NCBI GenBank assembly: GCA_040830545.1
Contig: JBFOMB010000097.1
Span: 1 to 22,622, forward strand
Source: HXMU1420-2 sp040830545
GTDB taxonomy: Bacteria > Pseudomonadota > Alphaproteobacteria > Rhodobacterales > Rhodobacteraceae
DNA length: 22,622 bases
Direction of reading: 5' to 3'
The position numbers were made by a program, and so were the translations under genes. The notes under the pieces were generated by a model, which ran no database searches, was not told where the DNA came from, and was given only the letters and a program-made list of their open reading frames with translations. Below are positions 14,662 through 20,972 of the stretch, in pieces (position 1 is the stretch's first letter; every line of letters starts with the position of its first letter).

Positions 14662-14690
14662 TTCCCGGGGCAATCCCCATGCCCCGGGGA
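14662..14690 (-). terminator. GC-rich hairpin after the YceI-cytochrome c gene
   Basis: Bases 14664-14672 and 14680-14688 form a perfect nine-pair stem, extendable by two weak pairs, with a seven-base loop. It lies 13 bases after the stop codon of the YceI-cytochrome c gene. On the minus strand the following bases are U-rich but interrupted, so termination is likely but imperfect. Confidence 0.55.
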
Positions 14691-14702
14691 TCGAGTGGTG
14701 AC

Positions 14703-15653
14703 TTAGGACCCGGTTTCAGCCGCGAGGTAAGCCAGCAAATTCGCGATGTCGTCTTCTTTCTTCAGGCCGCGAAAGGCCATCTTGTTGCCCGGGACAACGT
14801 CCTTGGGCGCGGCCATGAACTCGGCCATAGTGTCTGCCGTCCAGACGATGCCTGATTCCTTCATAGCTTTGGAATAGCGGAAACCCTCAACCGAGCCAGC
14901 AGTTGCGCCGAAAATGCCGTGCAGGCTGGGACCGGCACCATTTTTGCCCTCTTTCAACTGGTGGCATGCCTTGCACTTGTTGAACACTTTGCGGCCCGCC
15001 TTTGCATCACCTGCAACTGCCGCCACTTGGGTCGGGGCCGCAGCGGCTGCGTCGGCCTTCTGTTCGTCCTGAGTGAAGACCAGGCGCAGCGTTACCGGAA
15101 CGGTGCGGGTGATGCCCGGCAGCTTGGCCAGTCCCATCAGGACGTCGACCGCTGGATCAACACCCGCATCCGCCGTGCTGAGGAACAGCAGGTCATTTGT
15201 GGTGACCATGACCTTTTGTTCGGACAGGCGCGCCACAAAAAGCTCGGCTTCCAACTCCACATCTACGCCCAGCAACGACAGAGTAACGTCAGCAAATGTA
15301 TCGCTCGTTTCCCCCGGGGCCAGTGCGGTGAGGTCTGCCATGTCTATCTGTGCGCTCAACGTGGCTGTGCCGCCGCCCTTGAACACATGCTCGATCATGC
15401 GTTCGTTACGGATGTCGATATTCGTCTGGACCGAGGACAGGTCAATCTCGATCTTGGCCATGCCATCCGCGCTGACCGTGCCTGAAAGCGACTCGAAACT
15501 GTTCACTTCACCCACGGTGTCTTTCTTGATCGATCCATAGGCCAATCGCGATGCATCACCGTCCAATGTCCAGCTTTGCGCCACCACCGGCGCAGCCGCC
15601 ATACCAAGGGCCAGCGCGGCAGTGGCCAATATTGCGGCAAGTAACGTCTTCAT
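14703..15653 (-). CDS. Secreted YceI-cytochrome c fusion protein
   Basis: A 316-residue periplasmic protein. Residues 1-26 are a Sec signal peptide ending in APVVAQ. Residues about 27-195 form a YceI-like lipocalin domain, a fold that binds isoprenoid chains such as polyprenyl quinones. An Ala-rich linker (about 200-214) leads to a class I cytochrome c domain (215-316) with CKACH (227-231) for covalent haem and Met292 as the probable sixth ligand. The fusion suggests electron transfer linked to a bound isoprenoid or quinone. GGAGG lies ten bases before the ATG. It is divergent, across 95 bases, from an ECF sigma/anti-sigma pair that may control it. Confidence 0.9.
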   Translation of the reverse strand: MKTLLAAILATAALALGMAAAPVVAQSWTLDGDASRLAYGSIKKDTVGEVNSFESLSGTVSADGMAKIEIDLSSVQTNIDIRNERMIEHVFKGGGTATLSAQIDMADLTALAPGETSDTFADVTLSLLGVDVELEAELFVARLSEQKVMVTTNDLLFLSTADAGVDPAVDVLMGLAKLPGITRTVPVTLRLVFTQDEQKADAAAAAPTQVAAVAGDAKAGRKVFNKCKACHQLKEGKNGAGPSLHGIFGATAGSVEGFRYSKAMKESGIVWTADTMAEFMAAPKDVVPGNKMAFRGLKKEDDIANLLAYLAAETGS

Positions 15654-15675
15654 GATTTATTCCTCCAAGGGCTTT

Positions 15676-15688
15676 CAGACCGGGTCTG
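15676..15688. promoter_or_regulatory. Palindrome CAGACC-G-GGTCTG between cytochrome and sigma genes
   Basis: A perfect six-base inverted repeat with a one-base centre, flanked by CTTT on the left and GAAAG on the right, which extends the symmetry with one inserted base. It lies eight bases upstream of the Shine-Dalgarno of the YceI-cytochrome c gene, inside the shared 95-base divergent region. It could be an operator or a leader hairpin. Confidence 0.4.
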
Positions 15689-15748
15689 GAAAGGTACAGT
15701 CGCTGCACCTCTTCACGGGGGAAACACGTTGGCGCGATAGGTTATTCG

Positions 15749-16279
15749 ATGCGCGAAGAAAAAAATCTGGAAGCCGCCGTGCGCGCGGCGATCAAAACGA
15801 CGCTGCCGGGGCTTTGGCGGTTTGCTCTGTCGCTTAGCCGGCAGCCGGATGTGGCGGACGATCTGACACAGGCCACCTGCCTGCGCGCGCTGGAACGCTA
15901 CGGCACTTTGCGCGACACCACGCGGCTGGATGCGTGGCTGATGACGATTTGTCGGTCGATCTGGCTGAACGAACTGCGGTCGCGCACCGTGCGTCAGACC
16001 ATGTCGCTGTCTGAACAGCCCGATTTGCAGATTTCTGATCTGAAACCGGACGCGGAAACGAATATTTTCGCCGCTGAGGTGTTTACCCAAGTGATGGCGT
16101 TGCCCGAAGCACAGCGGGCAGCGGCGATTTTGGTGTTTGTGGAAGGGTATAGCTACCGTGAGGCGGCGGACATTCTGGATGTGCCGATTGGGACAATCAT
16201 GAGCCGGTTGTCGACGGTCAGGGCGAAATTGCGTGAAGGCACCAGTGATGTTGCCCAGTCCGGAGGCCGGGATATATGA
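15749..16279 (+). CDS. ECF-type RNA polymerase sigma factor
   Basis: A 176-residue group IV sigma factor with only regions 2 and 4. Region 2 covers about 20-80 (LPGLWRFALSLSRQPDVADD, then RLDAWLMTICRSIWLNELRSR) and region 4 about 112-165, with the helix-turn-helix SYREAADILDVPIGTIMSRL. It directs RNA polymerase to a small stress regulon under control of the anti-sigma factor encoded next, with which it overlaps by four bases (ATGA). No Shine-Dalgarno of note precedes the ATG. The divergent YceI-cytochrome c gene is the nearest candidate target. I could not define a matching pair of ECF promoter boxes. Confidence 0.92.
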   Translation: MREEKNLEAAVRAAIKTTLPGLWRFALSLSRQPDVADDLTQATCLRALERYGTLRDTTRLDAWLMTICRSIWLNELRSRTVRQTMSLSEQPDLQISDLKPDAETNIFAAEVFTQVMALPEAQRAAAILVFVEGYSYREAADILDVPIGTIMSRLSTVRAKLREGTSDVAQSGGRDI

Positions 16280-17040
16280 GTCAGGCGATGCATTTTTCCG
16301 ACGATAATCTGCGGGCCTACCTGGATGGGCAGGCTGATGCTGACCTGTCGCGCCTGATCGAGGACGCGGTGGAGGGTGATCCTGACTTGGAACAGCGTTT
16401 GATGGCGCTGGATCCGTTTGCGGCTGCCGTGCAGGAAGCGTTTCTGGCGGTGCCGAATGCCGCGCGGTTGGCAAAGGTGGACCTTCCCGAAGCGGAGCGC
16501 CCATCCTCTGGCGGCGCATGGCGTGGGGTGGCCGTTGCGGCCAGTCTGACGCTAGCGGTCGGGCTGGGCTTTTTTGCCGGACGCGAAACCGCGCCGGTAC
16601 AGGAAGCGGCTGCACCGACATGGCGGCAACAGGTGGCGAACTATCAATCGCTTTACGTTCCAGAAACCGTTGCGTCCATCGAGGCCAGCCCGGAGCAGTT
16701 GCAGACTCAATTCGAACGAGCTGGCGCGGTGTTGGGCCGTGATCTGCCGCTGGAGGCCTTGGCGGGTGTGGACGGGCTGGACCTACGGCGGGCGCAGGTG
16801 CTGGCGTTTAATGACAAGCCGTTGATTCAGGTGGCCTTTGCTGCGGACAACGGCGTGCCAGTGGCATTTTGCATCATCCGGCTGGACGGCGACGACCGGC
16901 ACACGGACCCTGCGATGGATCAATTGGCAGGCTTGCCGTCCGCGCATTGGACGCGGGACGGCTACGGTTACCTCCTGATTGGCGGCAAGGGTGCTGAGGG
17001 GATCGAGGCGATGTCGGAGAGCCTGGCGCAAGTGTTCTAA
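16276..17040 (+). CDS. Membrane anti-sigma factor
   Basis: A 254-residue protein overlapping the ECF sigma gene by four bases. The N-terminal cytoplasmic part (1-80) contains FSDDNLRAYLDGQADADLSRLIEDAVEGDPDLEQRL, the typical anti-sigma helix pattern. It has no HX3CX2C zinc motif and only one Cys in the whole protein, so it is not a ChrR- or RsrA-like zinc sensor. One membrane segment spans about 82-101, and a periplasmic domain of about 150 residues follows. That topology suits signal sensing outside the membrane with release of the sigma factor. The signal is unknown; the neighbouring redox protein suggests envelope or redox stress. Confidence 0.87.
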   Translation: MSQAMHFSDDNLRAYLDGQADADLSRLIEDAVEGDPDLEQRLMALDPFAAAVQEAFLAVPNAARLAKVDLPEAERPSSGGAWRGVAVAASLTLAVGLGFFAGRETAPVQEAAAPTWRQQVANYQSLYVPETVASIEASPEQLQTQFERAGAVLGRDLPLEALAGVDGLDLRRAQVLAFNDKPLIQVAFAADNGVPVAFCIIRLDGDDRHTDPAMDQLAGLPSAHWTRDGYGYLLIGGKGAEGIEAMSESLAQVF

Positions 17041-17065
17041 GCGAGGTGCGTCCAGTGAGGGGGCG

Positions 17066-17094
17066 CCGAATTGTTGAAAATTCGGGCAATTTTC
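17066..17094 (+). other. Overlapping alternative hairpins after the anti-sigma gene
   Basis: CGAATT (17067-17072) can pair with AATTCG (17079-17084), while GAAAATT (17076-17082) can pair with AATTTTC (17088-17094). The two stems share bases and exclude each other. Either may help end the sigma operon transcript, but neither has a clean U tract. The remaining gap to 17195 shows nothing else clear. Confidence 0.25.
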
Positions 17095-17195
17095 ATGGAC
17101 GAAAAACGGGCGTGGCTCACCAGTGTTTCGGGGAGGTCACCTGTTGACCTATGCCGTCGGAGGCCGGAACATCTGCGCAGGAGACGGAGACCATC

Positions 17196-18050
17196 ATGAA
17201 CGACATTCTGGATATTGCCTGTCTGCAAACGCGACCCATGCCGACATTTGAAACCGCGATAGAAGAGGCCGTCGGTTTGGCGCGGTCCGCAACAGATGCC
17301 GACCTTCTGGTTCTGCCGGAGTATTGTGGAGGGCTGAAATCCGAGGGAGCCAGGCTCGCCCCGCCGGCAGCACCCAGTGATGATCACCCTGTGGTTCAGG
17401 CCTTTCAGGCCCTCGCGCGGGAGCGCGGTGTATGGATTCTCATTGGGTCCGTGGCGGTCACAGGTCCCGGCGACAAGGTGATCAATCGCGGGTTTCTTTT
17501 GGACAGTCAGGGTGCTGTGCAGGCGACCTATGACAAAATCCACATGTTCGACATTCAACTGAGCGACACGGAAGTCTACCGGGAAAGCGCCAGCGTCGCG
17601 CCGGGCCATCATGCCGTGATCCATGACACGCCTTGGGGCAAAATCGGGCATACGATCTGTTACGACCTGCGGTTTCCGGGGCTCTACAGGGCGTTGGCGC
17701 AAGGTGGGGCGGATATGCTGATGTGCCCGGCGGCCTTTACGCAGAAGACGGGTGAGGCGCATTGGCACGTGCTGAACCGGGCGCGAGCGATTGAAAACAC
17801 CTGTTTCATGATCTCGCCCTGCGCCACCGGTCCGGTGCCGGGCGGCGGGGCCTGTTACGGCCATTCGCTGATCGTTGATCCCTGGGGCACGGTTCTGGCG
17901 GATGGTGGGACAGATCCCGGTGTGGTTCGGGCGAAAATCGACTTGGGCGCAGTGGCGGAGGCGCGACGCAAAATCCCAAGCCTGTCACATGACCGGTCGT
18001 TTTCGTTTGATGTGGAGCCCGAAACCACCTCGGAACCGGAGGTGGTCTGA
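17196..18050 (+). CDS. Nitrilase-superfamily carbon-nitrogen hydrolase
   Basis: A 284-residue cytosolic amidase with the full Glu-Lys-Cys catalytic set: Glu42 in LVLPEYCGG, Lys114 in YDKIHMFDI and Cys155 in HTICYDLRFP. The KIHMFDIxLSDTxxYRES pattern resembles the Nit1/YbeM branch, in which deaminated glutathione is hydrolysed as a metabolite-repair step; omega-amidase activity is another possibility. I start at ATG 17196, with GGAGA (17186-17190) five bases upstream; the frame is open for 15 more codons but those lack family similarity. The gene stands alone on the plus strand and converges with fliG across 16 bases. Confidence 0.87.
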   Translation: MNDILDIACLQTRPMPTFETAIEEAVGLARSATDADLLVLPEYCGGLKSEGARLAPPAAPSDDHPVVQAFQALARERGVWILIGSVAVTGPGDKVINRGFLLDSQGAVQATYDKIHMFDIQLSDTEVYRESASVAPGHHAVIHDTPWGKIGHTICYDLRFPGLYRALAQGGADMLMCPAAFTQKTGEAHWHVLNRARAIENTCFMISPCATGPVPGGGACYGHSLIVDPWGTVLADGGTDPGVVRAKIDLGAVAEARRKIPSLSHDRSFSFDVEPETTSEPEVV

Positions 18051-18065
18051 CCCGCTTAGTCGGGT
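18024..18065. terminator. Possible terminators between the amidase gene and fliG
   Basis: An eight-pair stem (18024-18031 with 18039-18046) overlaps the last codons of the amidase gene, and a five-pair stem, ACCCG with CGGGT (18050-18065), fills the convergent gap. Neither has a good U tract. They may work in both directions, weakly. Confidence 0.35.
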
Positions 18066-18066
18066 G

Positions 18067-19161
18067 CTATTCTTCGTCCTCGTCTGGCCGTTTCATCACC
18101 AGTTCTCCACCGACTTCCAACCGGCGGATTGCGGCCGTGATGGCTGTCATCGCAGCCTCGCCATCGGCTTGACGAACGGCGCCGCGTTCGGTGATTTCCT
18201 CGCGCAGGTTGTCGGCCATGCGGCTGGACATATTGCCCAACAGGAACTCCGAGGTTGCCGCCATGTCCGGTTCGGTCGCTGCGGCCAGCGCGGTGACCAG
18301 CGTGTCCTGTTCGACCTCTTTGATGATCTTGGCAACGTCGCGGGGTTCGATCCGCAGGGGAATGTCCGCAAAGGTGAAGATCTTGGATCGTACCGCCGTG
18401 GCAAATGGCACATCGGTTTCATCCAGCGAGGTCAACATGTCGTCGCGGGTTTGCGGTGCGGACTGGTTCAGGATCGCACCCAGTCTGTCCTCCGGGCTTT
18501 GACCAAAGGCGGTGGCGGGTTTCAAATCCACCTGGCTGGCGAGAGACAGGCCGATACGGTCCACGGCCTCTGGCGACACCTGACCGGTCTGTGAAACGGC
18601 ATAGGCCACGCGACGGGCCAGCGGACCGGGCAGGGCGTTCAACAGCAGCGCCGCCTTCTCCACGTCGAGCTTGCTGAGCAGGACGGCGGACACTTCGATG
18701 GATTCTGCTTCGATGATGGGAATCAGGTCCTCGACTTCCTGTTCGCGCAGACGTGACCAGGGATCACCGTACAGCCGCACACCTGCTTCCTTGCGCAAAC
18801 GGTGGGCGGTGTGCGGGCTGATCTTACCATCCAGTGCGGTAAGAGCGCCGGAAAGATCGTTTGGGAACGTGAGCCCGATACCATCCAGCGCTTCGGCAAA
18901 TTCTTGCACGACTGAGGCCAGGGTATCGCGGGTCACCAGCCCCATGCGCGCCATCTGGTCCGCCAGCCGCCCCTGCAGCGGGTCTGGCAAATCCTCTATG
19001 GCGACATCAGCCCCTTCGTTCAGCAAAAACCGCACGATGATGGCGGCCTTGGCCGGGCCGCTCAGGTCCGAGCGTAATGCGGCGACATCAGAAGGTGTCG
19101 CCGCAACATGATCAATGCTGGATACCTGTGGCACCGGCGTCAGTGCCTGGTTATTTGACAT
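18067..19161 (-). CDS. fliG: Flagellar motor switch protein FliG (divergent)
   Basis: A 364-residue protein of the FliG family, the rotor part that joins the MS ring to the C ring and meets the stator. The C-terminal domain is clear: RSKIFTFADIPLRIEPRDV, IIKEVEQDTLVTAL and FLLGNMSSRMADNLREEI (306-323). By eye, stator-facing charges match E. coli Arg281, Asp288, Asp289 and Arg297 as Arg, Glu, Glu and Arg, while Lys264 is replaced by Ala. In the middle domain the EHPQ motif that binds FliM is ESIE (153-156). An acidic tail and a loose N-terminus of about 25 residues add length. GAGGGG precedes the ATG. No other flagellar gene is in the window. Confidence 0.85.
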   Translation of the reverse strand: MSNNQALTPVPQVSSIDHVAATPSDVAALRSDLSGPAKAAIIVRFLLNEGADVAIEDLPDPLQGRLADQMARMGLVTRDTLASVVQEFAEALDGIGLTFPNDLSGALTALDGKISPHTAHRLRKEAGVRLYGDPWSRLREQEVEDLIPIIEAESIEVSAVLLSKLDVEKAALLLNALPGPLARRVAYAVSQTGQVSPEAVDRIGLSLASQVDLKPATAFGQSPEDRLGAILNQSAPQTRDDMLTSLDETDVPFATAVRSKIFTFADIPLRIEPRDVAKIIKEVEQDTLVTALAAATEPDMAATSEFLLGNMSSRMADNLREEITERGAVRQADGEAAMTAITAAIRRLEVGGELVMKRPDEDEE

Positions 19162-19230
19162 CTGCCCCTCAAATCCCGACTTAGATTCTTTGGAGCAGAT
19201 TAGGCGCAGAGCCGTAAAGAAACGCTGAAC

Positions 19231-19767
19231 TCAGTAGTTCTGAGTTTCCCCTGTGCGGATCGCTTCGCGCAGTGAGGTTTCGGCCCAGGTGCCCTTGCCA
19301 CCGCGTGCGGTGATCTCGCGCCATTGCGCGACGGCCTCATCCATGCGGCCTTCGACAACAAAGCCCTGTGCCATGTAGGAGCGTGCCAGAATATTGTTCG
19401 GGTTGCGGTCAATCGCTTCCTGATAAAATGCGTTGGCCAGTTCCAGATTGCCCAGTTTACGATGAGTGAAGCCCCAATACGTCAGGACACCGTCATCCTT
19501 CTGGTCGGGCATGGCCAGCAGAACGCCCTGTGCGTCCTGATAGCGCCCGGCATAGGCCAGTTCGCGCACCGCACCATAAAGCGTGCCACTGTCCAGGCTG
19601 GAATTCTTGGGCCGCACACAGCGATTTTTCTTCTCACTCCAGACCTTGACCCCTTTGCAGGTCTTGGTCGTGTTGGTGGGTTTCGGGGCGTGGCCATCAC
19701 CTGCACCACCGGCGGCGAAGGCCAGACCGGGCGCAGCGGCGAGAACGAGGGGAAGCAAAAATCGCAT
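19231..19767 (-). CDS. Secreted TPR-repeat protein with CX5WX6C motif
   Basis: A 178-residue periplasmic protein. A signal peptide (1-18, ending AFA) is followed by a disordered linker and a short two-cysteine segment with Cys37, Trp43 and Cys50. From about 60 to 150 come helices with a TPR pattern, including LANAFYQEAIDRNPNNILARSYMAQGFVVEGRMDEAVAQWREI. TPR proteins bind partner proteins; the partner is unknown. I start at ATG 19767 because GGAGA lies six bases upstream; a TTG four codons earlier overlaps that site. It lies 69 bases upstream of fliG in the same direction and 108 bases downstream of a small secreted peptide gene with the same cysteine/tryptophan spacing. Confidence 0.8.
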   Translation of the reverse strand: MRFLLPLVLAAAPGLAFAAGGAGDGHAPKPTNTTKTCKGVKVWSEKKNRCVRPKNSSLDSGTLYGAVRELAYAGRYQDAQGVLLAMPDQKDDGVLTYWGFTHRKLGNLELANAFYQEAIDRNPNNILARSYMAQGFVVEGRMDEAVAQWREITARGGKGTWAETSLREAIRTGETQNY

Positions 19768-19794
19768 TGTTTTCTCCAAAATACATCCTGCGAG

Positions 19795-19841
19795 TGCCCC
19801 TAATCTTGGGGCAGGGCGCGCGTTTGACCAGCCCGGTCAAA
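19795..19841. other. Two stem-loops between the secreted-protein genes
   Basis: TGCCCC (19795-19800) pairs with GGGGCA (19808-19813), and TTTGACC (19823-19829) pairs with GGTCAAA (19835-19841) around a five-base loop. Both are perfect. Neither is followed by a U tract on the minus strand, so they are more likely an mRNA structure or an operator before the TPR gene than a terminator. Confidence 0.4.
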
Positions 19842-19875
19842 TTCCCGGTGCATCACGCGGTGTTGATCGAATAAA

Positions 19876-20037
19876 TCAGCTGCTGGCGAGTTTCTTGCAG
19901 CTGCTGGACTCGGCATCCCACGTGTAACCCTGAGCGCAGCTTTGGGCCTGCTGTTCGCTGTGGAAGCAACCACCAGCCAGGGCCGCCATTGGCGTAAGAG
20001 TCAGGATTGCGGTGACAAGCATTGTTTTGAAAGGCAT
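19876..20037 (-). CDS. Small secreted cysteine-containing peptide
   Basis: A 53-residue product. Residues 1-21 are a signal peptide (MPFKTMLVTAILTLTPMAAL-A); the mature part of about 32 residues has Cys24, Cys34 and Cys47. Cys34 to Cys47 follow the pattern CX5WX6C (Trp40 followed by Asp), close to the final cysteine loop of peritrophin-like (CBM14) repeats. I start at ATG 20037 because AAGGAG lies about eight bases upstream and the signal peptide begins there; the open frame continues upstream without a better start. The three cysteines leave one possibly free or used for a dimer. Function unknown; likely periplasmic or surface-exposed. Confidence 0.72.
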   Translation of the reverse strand: MPFKTMLVTAILTLTPMAALAGGCFHSEQQAQSCAQGYTWDAESSSCKKLASS

Positions 20038-20138
20038 TTGTTCACTCCTTGCGGGAAAGTGCCTGCGGGCAGGATACATGATTTCGGGCTGTGACCCAAA
20101 ACCTTTTCCAGTCAGGTCGTCCGCCCATAGAGAATTGC

Positions 20139-20165
20139 CGTGAAACACGTGAAACGCATGAAAAC
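20139..20165. repeat. Three tandem 9-base repeats upstream of aqpZ
   Basis: CGTGAAACA (20139-20147), CGTGAAACG (20148-20156) and CATGAAAAC (20157-20165) stand head to tail. The first two differ at one base and the third differs by two or three. They lie in the 214-base divergent gap between the small peptide gene and aqpZ, about 30 bases before the probable aqpZ -35 box. The rest of the gap shows only a short palindrome-like CCTGC-GG-GCAGG at 20062-20073. Confidence 0.4.
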
Positions 20166-20193
20166 CCTTGGAACTTGAGGGATGACTTATTCG

Positions 20194-20223
20194 TTATTGT
20201 GTTCTCAAATGATTGTGTAAACT
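20194..20223 (+). promoter_or_regulatory. Candidate aqpZ promoter
   Basis: TTATTG (20194-20199) and TAAACT (20218-20223) are 18 bases apart in the most AT-rich stretch of the gap. Transcription would begin near 20230, about 20 bases before the ATG. Both boxes are only moderate matches. Confidence 0.35.
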
Positions 20224-20251
20224 GGTGATAACTTTGTGAGGAGGGATTGGG

Positions 20252-20938
20252 ATGACGCGGAAATTGATTGCTGAGCTTGTCGGAACGTTCTGGTTGGTGC
20301 TGGGCGGATGCGGCAGCGCTGTTTTGGCGGCGGGTGTGGCGGATGTCGGAATCGGGTGGCTGGGGGTCAGTCTGGCCTTTGGTTTGACGGTCTTGACCAT
20401 GGCCTATGCAGTGGGTCACATCTCGGGCGGGCATTTCAACCCGGCGGTGACATTGGGGCTGGTGGTCGCGGGTCGCCATGATGGCAAGGAAATGCTGCCC
20501 TACTGGGGCGCGCAAGTCGTTGGTGCGGTGCTGGCGGGCGTGGTGCTTTATGTCATCGCGTCAGGTGCCGCAGGTTTCGAGGGTGTCGGCGGATTTGCAA
20601 CCAACGGGTTTGGCGAGCTTTCACCGCAGGGCTATTCGATGATGGCGGTTCTGGTGACCGAGATTGCAATGACCGCCGCCTTCTTGATCATCATCCTCGG
20701 GGCCACGTCCAAGGGGGCGCCTGCCGGGTTTGGCCCGATCGCAATCGGATTGGGTCTGACGCTGATCCACCTGATTTCGATCCCGGTGTCAAACACCTCG
20801 GTTAATCCAGCGCGGTCAACCGGCGTGGCGTTCTTTGCGGAAACGGCAGCGCTGGGTCAGCTTTGGATGTTCTGGGTCGCGCCCTTGGTCGGTGCAGCAC
20901 TGGGTGCGATCATCTGGAAAGCGATGTCGGACGACTGA
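20252..20938 (+). CDS. aqpZ: Aquaporin Z
   Basis: A 228-residue inner-membrane water channel with six membrane helices and two half-helices. Both pore motifs are present: NPA at 63-65 in SGGHFNPAVTL and at 185-187 in NTSVNPARST. The selectivity filter matches E. coli AqpZ by eye: Phe43, His173, Thr182 and Arg188, which favours water over glycerol. The block LTLIHLISIPVSNTSVNPARS is almost identical to the enterobacterial protein. GAGGAGG precedes the ATG. It is a single-gene unit with its own terminator, which reaches into the convergent lytic transglycosylase gene. Confidence 0.96.
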   Translation: MTRKLIAELVGTFWLVLGGCGSAVLAAGVADVGIGWLGVSLAFGLTVLTMAYAVGHISGGHFNPAVTLGLVVAGRHDGKEMLPYWGAQVVGAVLAGVVLYVIASGAAGFEGVGGFATNGFGELSPQGYSMMAVLVTEIAMTAAFLIIILGATSKGAPAGFGPIAIGLGLTLIHLISIPVSNTSVNPARSTGVAFFAETAALGQLWMFWVAPLVGAALGAIIWKAMSDD

Positions 20939-20944
20939 GATTTG

Positions 20945-20972
20945 AAGCCGGGCGATCAGATCAGCCCGGTTT
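20945..20972 (+). terminator. aqpZ terminator inside the end of the convergent gene
   Basis: CCGGGC (20948-20953) pairs with GCCCGG (20964-20969), extended by G-T and two A-T pairs, and ends in TTT. The loop of ten bases contains the stop codon of the lytic transglycosylase gene at 20956-20958, so the last codons of that gene form the right arm. Confidence 0.6.

Noticed and set aside
15713..16621. Minus-strand open frame of 302 codons opposite the sigma/anti-sigma genes
   Set aside because: Pro/Arg/His-rich translation typical of a shadow frame; the plus strand encodes clear sigma regions 2 and 4.
16276..17040. Zinc-binding (ChrR/RsrA-like) anti-sigma factor
   Set aside because: The HX3CX2C motif is absent and the protein has a single Cys and one membrane segment.
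17037..17864. Minus-strand open frame opposite the amidase gene
   Set aside because: The plus-strand frame has the complete Glu-Lys-Cys set; the opposite product has no domain.
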